NCBI GenBank assembly: GCA_002373045.1
Contig: DFHU01000056.1
Span: 1 to 30,900 of the forward strand
Source: Pseudoselenomonas ruminantium
GTDB lineage: Bacteria; Bacillota; Negativicutes; Selenomonadales; Selenomonadaceae
Direction of reading: 5' to 3'
Length of the DNA stretch: 30,900 nucleotides
A program made the translations under genes and the position numbers. Positions 1 to 8,553 of this stretch are shown here, piece by piece; position 1 is the stretch's first letter, and the number at the start of each line of letters is the position of its first letter. The notes beneath the pieces are model-generated. The model was not told the origin of the DNA. It searched no databases and saw only the letters and a program-made list of their open reading frames with translations.

Positions 1-1320
1 CTGCAGGGTCATATCGTCAAGGAAAATATCTTCCCCTGCTCTAAGCGCAGGTTCCGGAATAATCAGCGCCTGACGCTTATCTGCCTCCGGCATAGATTGC
101 AGCGTATCAATAATGTCTTTCGCAGTCAAAAGCCCCGATACATTGACCGTTGAGCCAAAATGTTTGTTCTCTACCGGCACAATCCGTACCTGCAGATTTT
201 TGACCTGCAAGGATTTCGCCAGTTGTTCCATTACCGGTGCTACGGCGGTTCCCGTCACCACATCAATCACAAAGGGCTCGTCATAGCCATTTGACATGTC
301 AGAATTTTGACTTGTCAAATTCCAGTCATTGATAAAGCTGCGGGTCAGGCCAATGCCGTTATCGAGCTGCGGGAAGCCGTCATAGAATTCGGTTGGCGGC
401 ACTTCGCGGCCAGCCAAAAAGTAGAACTCATCCCCTAAGTAAAGGAACGTGCGTCCTTCCTCCTGCTGGAACTTCTTCTGCCACTTCTCCACCATATCAA
501 TGACTCTCGCGGCACCTTCGCGGTCAAACTGCTGCAAGGGATAGGGGTCTGTACGATACTTCGTGATACCCACAGGCACAATAGCCATGGACAGGGCATG
601 GGGACGGCGGGCGGCGATTTCGCGGATGGAGCGCTCTAATTCCTCTCCGTCGTTGAGTCCTGCACAGAGCACAATCTGCGTATGGTATTCAGCGCCGGCC
701 TTTTCGAGATTTTCAAGCTGCTCGGTAATCCGCGCCGCCCCCTTGCAGCGCAGCATCTGTGCCCTGAGTTCCGGATTCATGCACTGCACAGACACATAGA
801 GCGGCGACAAATGAAACTGCTCGATACGCTTGAAATCCGCCGGTCCCATATTGGTCATGGTCACAAAGTTACCATAGAGGAAGGACAGGCGGTAATCATC
901 ATCTTTTATCGACAGGCTGTCCCGCATATCCGGGGCAATCATATTGACAAAGCAGAAATAGCAGTTATTGGCACACTTGCGAATGCCGTCAAAAACTGCC
1001 GATTCGAACTCCACGCCCAATTCTTCATCAAAATCCTTGTCAAAGGAAATGATTTCCCGTTCACCATCAACATGCTCTACCGTCAGATCGATTTCTTCAT
1101 CAGCCATGGCAAAACTTACATCAATGATATCCCGCAGGGGCTGCTCGTTGATGGCGATGATTTTATCACCGGGAACCAGCTCCAGTTCCTCGGCCAGACT
1201 CCCCTCATTTACTCTCGATATTACCCCAGCGTATTCTTTGCTACAAAATCTTGGCGATTTATCGCTTAGATTTTGTGCAATGGCGTGTGGACACGCATCG
1301 TGTCCATTAAGCTTGCTCAT
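1..1320 (-). CDS. PDZ / radical SAM / DUF512 protein (C-terminus cut by the window edge)
   Basis: My reading of the minus strand gives 440 open codons from ATG at 1320 to the window edge with no stop. Residues about 31-90 form a PDZ-like segment (AGVISRVNEGSLAEELELVP followed by GDKIIAINEQPLRDII). A radical-SAM-type cluster motif follows, C116-x3-C120-x2-C123 (CANNCYFCF), and then a long DUF512-type region. Family proteins are roughly 440-460 residues, so only a short tail should be missing. The biochemical function of the family is not established. The start has an AGAGAAG ribosome site 4 bases upstream; no other ATG, GTG or TTG lies just before the PDZ part. Residues 1-30 are unusual: they are encoded by two palindromes at 1243-1306 and contain two extra cysteines. 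A second repeat at 290-319 lies near the C-terminal end in frame. The family call is confident; the role is unknown. Confidence 0.85.
   Translation of the reverse strand, partial: MSKLNGHDACPHAIAQNLSDKSPRFCSKEYAGVISRVNEGSLAEELELVPGDKIIAINEQPLRDIIDVSFAMADEEIDLTVEHVDGEREIISFDKDFDEELGVEFESAVFDGIRKCANNCYFCFVNMIAPDMRDSLSIKDDDYRLSFLYGNFVTMTNMGPADFKRIEQFHLSPLYVSVQCMNPELRAQMLRCKGAARITEQLENLEKAGAEYHTQIVLCAGLNDGEELERSIREIAARRPHALSMAIVPVGITKYRTDPYPLQQFDREGAARVIDMVEKWQKKFQQEEGRTFLYLGDEFYFLAGREVPPTEFYDGFPQLDNGIGLTRSFINDWNLTSQNSDMSNGYDEPFVIDVVTGTAVAPVMEQLAKSLQVKNLQVRIVPVENKHFGSTVNVSGLLTAKDIIDTLQSMPEADKRQALIIPEPALRAGEDIFLDDMTLQ
290..319. repeat. Double palindrome repeat, copy A (inside DUF512 gene)
   Basis: Two half-units, TTGACATGTCAG and TTGACTTGTCAA, separated by a short AT spacer, fit the pattern YTGACNNGTCAR. 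Similar double units occur at 9656-9686 and 19142-19168, with a single unit at 10664-10680. This copy is in frame and encodes LTSQNSDMSN of the DUF512 protein. Confidence 0.45.
1243..1306. repeat. Paired hairpin element inside the start of the DUF512 gene
   Basis: Two adjacent inverted repeats. The first (1243-1276) has arms ACAAAATCT and AGATTTTGT around an inner GCGAT/ATCGC stem with a 2-base loop. The second (1288-1306) is TGGACACG-CAT-CGTGTCCA. Both lie within codons of the DUF512 protein's N-terminal extension. They look like a small REP-like palindromic element taken into the reading frame. I see no second copy in this window. Confidence 0.6.
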
Positions 1321-1344
1321 ACATCTTCTCTTTCATTCTAGTTC

Positions 1345-1379
1345 TAATTAAACAAAGGAGTGATGGAAAACATCACTCC
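1345..1379 (-). terminator. Rho-independent terminator after rpsA
   Basis: The stem GGAGTGATG / CATCACTCC with a 5-base loop (1357-1379) is followed on the minus strand by TTTGTTTAATTA. It lies 33 bases past the rpsA stop and just before the DUF512 start. Confidence 0.8.
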
Positions 1380-1411
1380 CCTGAGTTTATTCTGTTTATT
1401 TAGCGAAGCTA

Positions 1412-2476
1412 TTAGTTAGCTTTCGTGATGGACAGCGAAATGCGTTTACGCTTCGTGTCGATGCGCAGAACCTTAACCTTAACTTCATCGCCAACATGAA
1501 CAGCTTCATCAGCACGTTCAATACGCTTTTCAGCCAGTTCGCCCATCGGAATCAGGCCATCGAAGCCCGGTTCGATTTCCATGAAAGCACCGAAGTCCGT
1601 CAGTTTGATGATTTTGCCTTCGATGATGTCGCCTTCCGCATACTTTTCTGCATTGTCGAGCCAGGGATCACGCATGGTGTCTTTTACAGACAGGGAAATG
1701 CGCTTTGCTTCCTGATCGATGCTCTTCACGTATACATCCAGTTCCTGACCAACTTCCAGAACATCAGACGGATGCTTAACGCGATTCCAAGCCAGATCGG
1801 AGATATGAGCCAGACCATCTACGCCGCCGATGTCGATGAATGCACCGTAGTCAACGATACGCTTAACCGTACCGCGAACAATGGTATCCGGCTGCAGCGT
1901 GGAGAATACTTCGTCTTCCTTCTCAGCGCGAACAGCTTCGAGGAGCTTGCGGCGGGAAAGAACCAGACGCTGCTTGTGTACATCGATTTCGATGATTTCG
2001 CATTCAACCGTCTGACCAGCATATACGGACAGATCTTTTACGAAATGCAGTTCCATCTGGGAAGCCGGGATAAAGCCACGGAGACCATTTACGGAAGCTA
2101 CGAGACCACCCTTAACTACCTGATTGATGGTAGCCTGTACCGTTTCGCCACGTTCCATAATGGCTTCCATTTCCTTCCAGGCAACCATGCGGTCAGCTTT
2201 AACCTTGGAAAGGATGCCGCCGTTGTCGCCGCCGAGGGAAACGATGTAAACATCGATTTTGTCGCCAACTTTTACTACGTCCTCAGCGGACTCCGGAGCC
2301 GGGTAAGCTAGCTCGCGCTTCGGAATAGCAATTTCCTGCTTGTATCCGATATCAACATAAGCCTCATCGCGCGAAACCTGGATAACTTCACCGGTTACAA
2401 CGGTGCGTTCCTCAATATTCGGCATTGCGTTTTCGGCCTCTGCTAAGAGTTCTTCCATATTCATCTGTTCTGACAC
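1412..2476 (-). CDS. rpsA: 30S ribosomal protein S1 (four S1 domains)
   Basis: S1-type RNA-binding protein of 354 residues, expected to help mRNA binding on the 30S subunit. Four S1 repeats are visible, at about residues 22-90, 105-175, 192-262 and 277-350. The last two have the classic GTVKRIVDYGAFIDIGGVDG and GKIIKLTDFGAFMEIEPGFDG-like cores. It is shorter than the six-domain E. coli protein but normal for Firmicutes. The start is GTG at 2476, with AGGAGG about 10 bases upstream inside the end of ispH; the two genes overlap by 16 bases, which suggests translational coupling. In several Clostridia, IspH and S1 domains are one fused polypeptide; here they are separate but overlapping. A clear terminator follows. 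Confidence 0.95.
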   Translation of the reverse strand: MSEQMNMEELLAEAENAMPNIEERTVVTGEVIQVSRDEAYVDIGYKQEIAIPKRELAYPAPESAEDVVKVGDKIDVYIVSLGGDNGGILSKVKADRMVAWKEMEAIMERGETVQATINQVVKGGLVASVNGLRGFIPASQMELHFVKDLSVYAGQTVECEIIEIDVHKQRLVLSRRKLLEAVRAEKEDEVFSTLQPDTIVRGTVKRIVDYGAFIDIGGVDGLAHISDLAWNRVKHPSDVLEVGQELDVYVKSIDQEAKRISLSVKDTMRDPWLDNAEKYAEGDIIEGKIIKLTDFGAFMEIEPGFDGLIPMGELAEKRIERADEAVHVGDEVKVKVLRIDTKRKRISLSITKAN

Positions 2477-3288
2477 TTTTTATATACCTCCTTGATAATC
2501 CAGTCAGGTGTCGAAGCACCCGCTGTAATACCAATTTTTTCAATTTTATCAAACCACTCGTCCTGCAATTCTTCTGCAGTTTCGATATGGTAAGTTAAGC
2601 ATTTTTCTGCACAAATCTGGGCAAGCCTTGTCGTATTTGCGCTGTTCTTGCCACCAATAACCAACATCATATCAACCTTGGCTGCAAGCTCTAAAGCTGC
2701 TTTTTGGCGCTGATCTGTAGCTGTACAAATGGTTCGCTGTATGTGAACATCTCTGGATTTATCCAACAAATGTGTTACAATACTTTTGAATTTATCGCCG
2801 GAAAATGTTGTCTGGCAAACAACACCTAACTTCGCACAGGAATCCAGCGCATCTGCCTCTTCCTCTGTTTCGACCACTACGGCCGTTCCGCCCGACCACT
2901 CAAAAATACTGTGCACCTCAGGATGCTTCTTTTCACCAATAATGACGACCTTACAACCACTCTCAGCCAATTTTTTTGCCGAAAGCTGGGCTTTTTTTAC
3001 ATGGGGACAAGTCGCATCCACCAATTTTAAGCCACGTCGCTCTGCTTCTTCATAAATTTCCGGGCCCACACCATGGGAACGGATAATCACAGTTCCTTTA
3101 TCCATCTCTGCTAACGCATCTACCGTGCCAACGCCCTGAGCTTTCAAGCGTTCCACCACTTGGGGATTATGGATAATCGGCCCTAATGTTGAAGAAGTAC
3201 CATCAGCGGAAGCATTCTCCTGTGCAATGGTTACGGCTCGCTTAACGCCATAACAAAAGCCAAGATAATCTGCTAAAATGACTTCCAT
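2461..3288 (-). CDS. ispH: 4-hydroxy-3-methylbut-2-enyl diphosphate reductase (IspH/LytB)
   Basis: Last enzyme of the MEP isoprenoid pathway, reducing HMBPP to IPP and DMAPP with a [4Fe-4S] cluster. The three cluster cysteines are present: C12 (FCYGVKRA), C94 (DATCPHVKKA) and C188 (TICTATDQRQ). Substrate-pocket histidines are seen in IIHNPQVV (H40), RSHGVGP (H72) and KHPEVH (H122). The length of 275 residues is slightly short of the usual ~285-310 and the protein looks complete. The start is ATG at 3288 with a modest GGTGG site. A promoter-like pair lies in the 145-base gap upstream, so it may be transcribed apart from radA. Its last codons overlap the rpsA start. Confidence 0.95.
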   Translation of the reverse strand: MEVILADYLGFCYGVKRAVTIAQENASADGTSSTLGPIIHNPQVVERLKAQGVGTVDALAEMDKGTVIIRSHGVGPEIYEEAERRGLKLVDATCPHVKKAQLSAKKLAESGCKVVIIGEKKHPEVHSIFEWSGGTAVVVETEEEADALDSCAKLGVVCQTTFSGDKFKSIVTHLLDKSRDVHIQRTICTATDQRQKAALELAAKVDMMLVIGGKNSANTTRLAQICAEKCLTYHIETAEELQDEWFDKIEKIGITAGASTPDWIIKEVYKKCQNR

Positions 3289-3358
3289 ACATCAACCACC
3301 ACGATTTTATTATGCAAAAACAGTTATACTTTCAGCCCGTTTTCACAATCTAACATAC

Positions 3359-3388
3359 ATAATAGCATAGCAAGCCATTGTTTGGCAA
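3359..3388 (-). promoter_or_regulatory. Putative sigma-A promoter for ispH-rpsA
   Basis: On the minus strand, TTGCCA (3383-3388), an 18-base spacer and TATTAT (3359-3364) lie about 70 bases before the ispH start. The 3289-3433 gap holds nothing else I recognise. Confidence 0.4.
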
Positions 3389-3433
3389 GAAATTTTTTAA
3401 GCAATTCTTTCAGAACAGGATATTTTCTTTATT

Positions 3434-4822
3434 TTAAACCCTTGGCATAGCCAATTTCAACGCATCACCGATGGTTTCTGCCCCATAAAGCCTTATTCCT
3501 TTAACTTCTTTAGCCAGTTGGCGATAATTTTTCATCGGCAGGACAACGTGCTCAAATCCTAAGCGCTTAGCTTCATTGATGCGCACATCAGCCTGACCTA
3601 CCGCCCGAACCTCACCAGACAGCCCCACTTCGCCGAAAACAATCGTCTTGGGGCGAATTTGCCGATTGGCAAAACTCGATGCCATAGCCACACAAATACC
3701 TAAGTCCGCGGCAGGTTCATCAATTTTTATCCCACCGGCAACCTTCACATATACATCACAGGCGCCCACCTGCAGATGGACGCGCTTTTCGAGCACCGCG
3801 AGCAGCAGCTGAATCCGCTTGATATCCACGGAATCGGCCGTGCGGCGCGGCGGCACATAGGGAGTCGGTGCAACTAATGCCTGCAATTCCACGAGCAAGG
3901 GGCGTGTACCTTCCACGGTGGGGATAATCACCGTACCGCTGTCTCCTTCCCTATCCGACAGGAACAATTTGGACGCATCCGGCACATCCACCAGACCGAT
4001 ATCGCGCATTTCAAACAGTCCCAGTTCATTGGTACTGCCGAAACGGTTTTTGACCGCCCGCAGTACGCGATACTCGGCGTTGCGCTCCCCCTCAAAGTAC
4101 AGCACCGTATCCACGATATGTTCAAGCACCCGCGGCCCGGCCAGATTGCCTTCCTTCGTCACATGGCCGATAACAAAGGCCGCTATGCCCTTGCCCTTGG
4201 CAATGCGCAGGATATCCACGGCACATTCCCGCACCTGCGATACGCTCCCCGGCGCACTCTGCACCTCTGGCTTGAATACGGTCTGAATGGAGTCAATGAC
4301 CAAAAGTTCCGGCTTGGTATTTTCGATATGCGCTTCAATCGTTTCCATATTGGTTTCGCTGACCACATAGAGCTTATCGGCAATGGCATTTAACCGATCG
4401 CCGCGCATACGCACCTGCCGCGTGCTTTCTTCGCCGGTAACATAGAGTACGCTGCGGCCGGCGCGCGCCACATCAGCGCAGACCCGCAGAGTCAAACTCG
4501 ATTTGCCCACGCCGGGGTCACCAACAATCAGCACCATCGAACCGGGGATAACGCCACCGCCCAAGACCCTGTCGAGTTCCTCCGAACCGGTAGCAAAGCG
4601 CGGCAAGTCCTCAATGGCCACCTCGCCAATGGGCTGCGGCTTTTGCGCATCGGAAAGGCCTAAGCGCAAACCGCCGCCAGAAGATGTGCCGCCCGCTTCC
4701 GGAGTAACCACTTCTTCCACCATCGTATTCCAGGCCCCGCAGCCCGGACATTTGCCCAGCCATTTAGGCACTTCATAGCCGCAATCCTGACAGACAAAGA
4801 CCGTCTTTTTCTTTTTGGCCAA
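3434..4822 (-). CDS. radA: DNA repair protein RadA (Sms)
   Basis: RecA-related ATPase that promotes branch migration during recombination repair. The order of parts is canonical over 462 residues: an N-terminal C4 zinc finger (C11, C14, C25, C28), Walker A GDPGVGKSS at 101-109, the RadA signature KNRFGSTNE near residue 260, and a C-terminal Lon-protease-like domain. The start is TTG at 4822 with GGAGGA 6-7 bases upstream; no better ATG exists. It follows the 44-residue mini-ORF by 17 bases, so it probably belongs to the ctsR heat-shock operon, as radA does in Bacillus. Confidence 0.95.
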   Translation of the reverse strand: MAKKKKTVFVCQDCGYEVPKWLGKCPGCGAWNTMVEEVVTPEAGGTSSGGGLRLGLSDAQKPQPIGEVAIEDLPRFATGSEELDRVLGGGVIPGSMVLIVGDPGVGKSSLTLRVCADVARAGRSVLYVTGEESTRQVRMRGDRLNAIADKLYVVSETNMETIEAHIENTKPELLVIDSIQTVFKPEVQSAPGSVSQVRECAVDILRIAKGKGIAAFVIGHVTKEGNLAGPRVLEHIVDTVLYFEGERNAEYRVLRAVKNRFGSTNELGLFEMRDIGLVDVPDASKLFLSDREGDSGTVIIPTVEGTRPLLVELQALVAPTPYVPPRRTADSVDIKRIQLLLAVLEKRVHLQVGACDVYVKVAGGIKIDEPAADLGICVAMASSFANRQIRPKTIVFGEVGLSGEVRAVGQADVRINEAKRLGFEHVVLPMKNYRQLAKEVKGIRLYGAETIGDALKLAMPRV

Positions 4823-4839
4823 AATAATTCCTCCGAATC

Positions 4840-4974
4840 CTATCCTCTGCCGAGGACTTTTTTACAAAATCTGATGATATGACGGCCCAGCCAGACAATA
4901 GCCCAGAAAAAATTCGTGCAAAAGTTCAAAAGCCAGCTCCCCAAACCTGAAGGCTGCAGCTGATTTTTAGGCAT
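4840..4974 (-). CDS. 44-residue putative membrane mini-protein between clpC and radA
   Basis: A short ORF: ATG at 4974 overlaps the clpC stop codon region (ATGCCTAA), and TAG is at 4840. A strong ribosome site, AAGGAG, sits 7 bases before the ATG inside the end of clpC. The protein begins MPKNQLQPSGLGSW, has a hydrophobic aromatic stretch LLNFCTNFFWAIVWLG at about 15-30, and ends in a basic tail (RHIIRFCKKVLGRG). This looks like one membrane or membrane-surface helix with positive residues after it. I do not recognise a family. It lies in the heat-shock operon, 17 bases before radA. The ribosome site and overlap support translation; the function is unknown. Confidence 0.55.
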   Translation of the reverse strand: MPKNQLQPSGLGSWLLNFCTNFFWAIVWLGRHIIRFCKKVLGRG

Positions 4975-7471
4975 TGACCTTCTCCTTTACCGCTTTGGGA
5001 CGCACTGTTTTTCGCAGCATCTTCTTGGTAAATTCCAGCTCCTTGCCATTCTTGCGGATAGCAATGGTATCTCCCGCCTTGAACTTGCCAGCCAGCAGCA
5101 TTTCCGCGATTTCATCCTCCACAAGCTTTTGAATGGCACGTTTTAAGGGACGGGCGCCAAATTTGAAATCCGTACCTTCGTCCACCAGTTTCCCGCGGGC
5201 TGACGGACTGATTTCCAGCTGAATATCCTTTTCCTGCAAGCGCTTTTTGACATCCTGCAGCAGGATATCCACGATTTTGGTCAGTTCCGGACGGCCTAAT
5301 GGATGGAATACGAGCTGTTCGTCCACACGGTTCAAGAACTCAGGCTTAAACACATGCTTTACGGCATCCAAAACGCGCTTTTCAGCGGCTTTTTCGGCGG
5401 CCTGCTGTTCATCCTTCTCATTTACGGCAAAGCCCATCACGCCGGTGCTTTGCTTTAAGAGATTGGCTCCGGCATTGGATGTCATGATAATCACACTGTT
5501 GCGGAAATCGACGGTGCGGCCCTGCCCATCGGTCAGGCGGCCATCATCGAGCACCTGCAGCAGAATGTTGAACACATCGGGATGAGCCTTTTCGATTTCA
5601 TCGAGCAGGATAATGGAATAGGGCTTGCGGCGCACCGCATCGGTGAGCTGGCCGCCCTCCTGATAGCCGACATAGCCCGGAGGCGCCCCCACCATACGGG
5701 AAACCGTATGCTTTTCCATATACTCGGACATATCAAAGCGGATAATCGCGTCTTCGGAACCAAAGAGCGCACTCGCCAATGTTCGGGCAAGCTCGGTCTT
5801 GCCTACGCCGGTCGGCCCCAAAAACAGGAAGGAACCAATCGGACGTTTGGGGTCTTTTAAGCCCGAACGCGCCCGGCGGATGGCCTTGGCAACGGCTTTG
5901 ACCGCTTCGCTCTGACCGATAACCCGCGCGCCCAATATCTTTTCCAGCTTTAAAAGTTTAGCCGATTCGGAGGCAGCAAGCTGGCTTACGGGAATTCCCG
6001 TCCACTGAGCGGTTACAGCCGCAATATCCTCGGCCGTCACCGTAATGTGATTTTTGCTCTTCTTCTCCCATGCCTGCTGTTTATCCGCCAGTTCTTCCTG
6101 CAACTGCTGGGATTTATCCCGCAATTTCGCCGCCCGCTCATATTCCTGAGCGGTGATGGCCGCGTCCTTTTCAATCAGGGTCTGTTTGAGTTCTTCGCGC
6201 AGGTTCTGAATGGCTTCCGTAGGTGCAACCTGCCCCATGCGCACTTTGGAGGCCGCTTCGTCCATCAAATCAATGGCCTTATCCGGCAAAAAGCGGTCGG
6301 TAATATAGCGGTGAGACAAACGCACTGCCGCCCGAATAGCCTCGTCTTCAATGGTTGCCCGATGAAATTCCTCGTATTTACTCCGCAGGCCAAACAGAAT
6401 TTTCTCCGCATCTTCCTCCGTGGGTTCTTCCACCATAATCGGCTGGAATCTGCGGGACAGTGCCGCATCTTTTTCAAGATACTTCTTGTATTCGTCCAAA
6501 GTGGTGGCTCCGATAATCTGAATCTCGCCCCGTGAGAGCGCAGGCTTCAAGATATTGGCCGCATCCAAAGAGCCTTCACCGGCGCCCGCGCCGACTAACG
6601 TATGCATTTCGTCAATAAAGAGAATGATATTGCCGGCCCGCTGAATTTCTTCAATCACGCCTTTAAGGCGTTCCTCAAATTCACCGCGGTACTTGGCCCC
6701 GGCTACCAAAGAGGCCATCGACAGTGACATGACCACTTTATCCTGCAGCATATAGGGAACAGTACCCTCGACAATACGCTGGGCCAGGCCTTCGGCAATC
6801 GCCGTCTTGCCCACGCCCGGCTCACCTAAGAGCACCGGATTATTCTTCGTGCGGCGGGAGAGAATCTGAATGACCCGCTGAATTTCCGTTTCCCTGCCTA
6901 CCACGGGGTCCATTTGGGATTCACGCGCCATTTTATTGAGGTCGCGGCCATATTTTTTGAGCAGCGGAGTACTTTCACGCCCATGACGTCTCCGCTTTTG
7001 CCCTTCTTCCGGCATTTCACCGTCCGGATGCTGGGCATCAATCCGGTCCATGACCTCGTCCTGCAGGGCATCGGGGTTGACGCCCATAAGTTCCAACACC
7101 TCAACAGCCGCCCCTTCGGTTTCCTCCAGCAGGCTCAGCAGGATATGCTCTGTGCCGATATAATTATGCCCCAGACTTTGAGCTTCTTCAAAGGCGCCCT
7201 CCATCACCCGCTTGGCGCGCGGGGTGTAATAGGGATTATCCGAAGGATATTCCGCCTCCTGCGAGGCAATACGCTTCACCTGAGCTGCCGCCTGTTCAAA
7301 GCTCATGCCCAGTGCGCCCATTGCCTTGGCTGCCAGCCCTTCCCTCTCGTGGAGAAGGCCCAGCAATATATGTTCCGTGCCGATGTAATCCTGAGCCAAA
7401 TCCCTTGCCATATACTGCGCAAATTCAATGGCCTTGATTGCACGGCGCGTAAAGTGATTTCGATAATCCAT
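4967..7471 (-). CDS. clpC: ATP-dependent Clp protease ATP-binding subunit ClpC
   Basis: Hsp100 unfoldase that feeds substrates to ClpP, 834 residues. Visible parts are a double Clp-N repeat (about 1-145), the first AAA+ module with Walker A GEPGVGKT at 216-223, a UVR-containing middle domain near 430-465, the second AAA+ module with GPTGVGKTE near 555-565, and a C-terminal ClpB-D2-small-type domain. The UVR middle domain identifies ClpC rather than ClpB or ClpE, and it docks adaptors such as McsB/MecA. The start is 2 bases after the mcsB stop. Regulation is expected through the CtsR promoter upstream of ctsR. Confidence 0.96.
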   Translation of the reverse strand: MDYRNHFTRRAIKAIEFAQYMARDLAQDYIGTEHILLGLLHEREGLAAKAMGALGMSFEQAAAQVKRIASQEAEYPSDNPYYTPRAKRVMEGAFEEAQSLGHNYIGTEHILLSLLEETEGAAVEVLELMGVNPDALQDEVMDRIDAQHPDGEMPEEGQKRRRHGRESTPLLKKYGRDLNKMARESQMDPVVGRETEIQRVIQILSRRTKNNPVLLGEPGVGKTAIAEGLAQRIVEGTVPYMLQDKVVMSLSMASLVAGAKYRGEFEERLKGVIEEIQRAGNIILFIDEMHTLVGAGAGEGSLDAANILKPALSRGEIQIIGATTLDEYKKYLEKDAALSRRFQPIMVEEPTEEDAEKILFGLRSKYEEFHRATIEDEAIRAAVRLSHRYITDRFLPDKAIDLMDEAASKVRMGQVAPTEAIQNLREELKQTLIEKDAAITAQEYERAAKLRDKSQQLQEELADKQQAWEKKSKNHITVTAEDIAAVTAQWTGIPVSQLAASESAKLLKLEKILGARVIGQSEAVKAVAKAIRRARSGLKDPKRPIGSFLFLGPTGVGKTELARTLASALFGSEDAIIRFDMSEYMEKHTVSRMVGAPPGYVGYQEGGQLTDAVRRKPYSIILLDEIEKAHPDVFNILLQVLDDGRLTDGQGRTVDFRNSVIIMTSNAGANLLKQSTGVMGFAVNEKDEQQAAEKAAEKRVLDAVKHVFKPEFLNRVDEQLVFHPLGRPELTKIVDILLQDVKKRLQEKDIQLEISPSARGKLVDEGTDFKFGARPLKRAIQKLVEDEIAEMLLAGKFKAGDTIAIRKNGKELEFTKKMLRKTVRPKAVKEKVNA

Positions 7472-7473
7472 GG

Positions 7474-8553
7474 TTATTCCTCCAGGCTCACCTGATGTTC
7501 CTCAATAATGCGCCGCATATGTTGAGCCCGCAATCTGTCGATTTCCGCCTTCGAGAGATTTTCATTGGCGGCCAGATTCTGCAAAAAGCTCGTGCGGCTG
7601 GCAAGGAGCATCTGCCCATAACATTCCGGCGCCACGCCCCGGATAAGTTTCAAATCCATGCCCAGACGCAGGCGGGACAATAGTTCCAAAACTTCCTTTT
7701 CCGACAGCAGACGGGCATAGGAGAGCGTACCAAAAGCGCGCCAAACTTCGTCTTCGAGCCGTTCCTTCATGTAAATGGCCAGCGCCTTCCGCGCCCGGCG
7801 TTCATGGGCCACGATTTCCGTAACCGCGCCCCGCAGATTGTCGATAAGCTCCTGCTCCGAATAGCCGAGGGTCAGCTGATTGGCAATTTGGAACAAACAG
7901 CCAGGCTGCTCCTTCTCGTCACCAAACAACGGACGCACCGCGAGCCCCAGCTGTGGGGAAATATTGATGATGTTGCTGACATTGCGGGTAAAGACCAGCC
8001 CCGGCAGATGCAATAACACGGCCGCCCTAAGCCCTGTTCCCAAATTCGTCGGACTTGACGTCAAATAGCCCATCTTTTCATCAAAGGCAATATCCAGCTG
8101 TTCTTCCAAGATATCATCAATAGCAAAGGCTTTCTTTAGCGGTTTTGCCAAATCCAGCCCTGCCGTTATGCACTGAATGCGGATATGGTCGTCCTCATTG
8201 ACCATCAGGCTGATATCCTGCTTTTTCGTGAGATATACTGCCCGATGCTGCGGGCTGCGCATCAGCCGTTCACTGATTAACTGTTTTTCGCGCAGGACTT
8301 CCCGCTGCAGTGGCGAAAGTTTTTCCATCTCCATGACGAGCATTGGTTCTTCGGTTACAGCCTGCAGCGCCGGAATTGCCCCTGCGAGCCGTTCTTCCAC
8401 CTTGCCCAGTTCATGGAGGTCAGCCCGGTTCGGGAAGGGAATATCGCGCAGATTGCGCGACAGCAAAATCCTGCTGGCCAGTACCACATCATTATCCGCG
8501 CCCTCTGGCTGCAGCCAGCTCAGGCGGTTATCCTGCAATATTGCTTCACGCAT
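7474..8553 (-). CDS. mcsB: Protein arginine kinase McsB
   Basis: ATP:guanidino phosphotransferase-fold enzyme that phosphorylates arginines, marking proteins for ClpCP. Length 359 residues, normal. Kinase-core motifs are visible: LASRILLSRNLRDIPFPNR near the N-terminus, the NEDDHIRIQ loop near 138-146 and YLTSSPTNLGTG-type nucleotide/guanidino loop near 180. Near the C-terminus, IDRLRA resembles the RDxxRA phospho-arginine sensing motif with its first arginine replaced (my alignment by eye). The ATG at 8553 overlaps the mcsA stop by 8 bases (ATGCGTGA), so it is translationally coupled to its activator McsA. Confidence 0.95.
   Translation of the reverse strand: MREAILQDNRLSWLQPEGADNDVVLASRILLSRNLRDIPFPNRADLHELGKVEERLAGAIPALQAVTEEPMLVMEMEKLSPLQREVLREKQLISERLMRSPQHRAVYLTKKQDISLMVNEDDHIRIQCITAGLDLAKPLKKAFAIDDILEEQLDIAFDEKMGYLTSSPTNLGTGLRAAVLLHLPGLVFTRNVSNIINISPQLGLAVRPLFGDEKEQPGCLFQIANQLTLGYSEQELIDNLRGAVTEIVAHERRARKALAIYMKERLEDEVWRAFGTLSYARLLSEKEVLELLSRLRLGMDLKLIRGVAPECYGQMLLASRTSFLQNLAANENLSKAEIDRLRAQHMRRIIEEHQVSLEE

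Noticed and set aside
8055..8064. TTGACGTCAA palindrome in mcsB
   Set aside because: It lacks the two-base centre and second half-unit of the YTGACNNGTCAR repeat, and fits conserved McsB codons.
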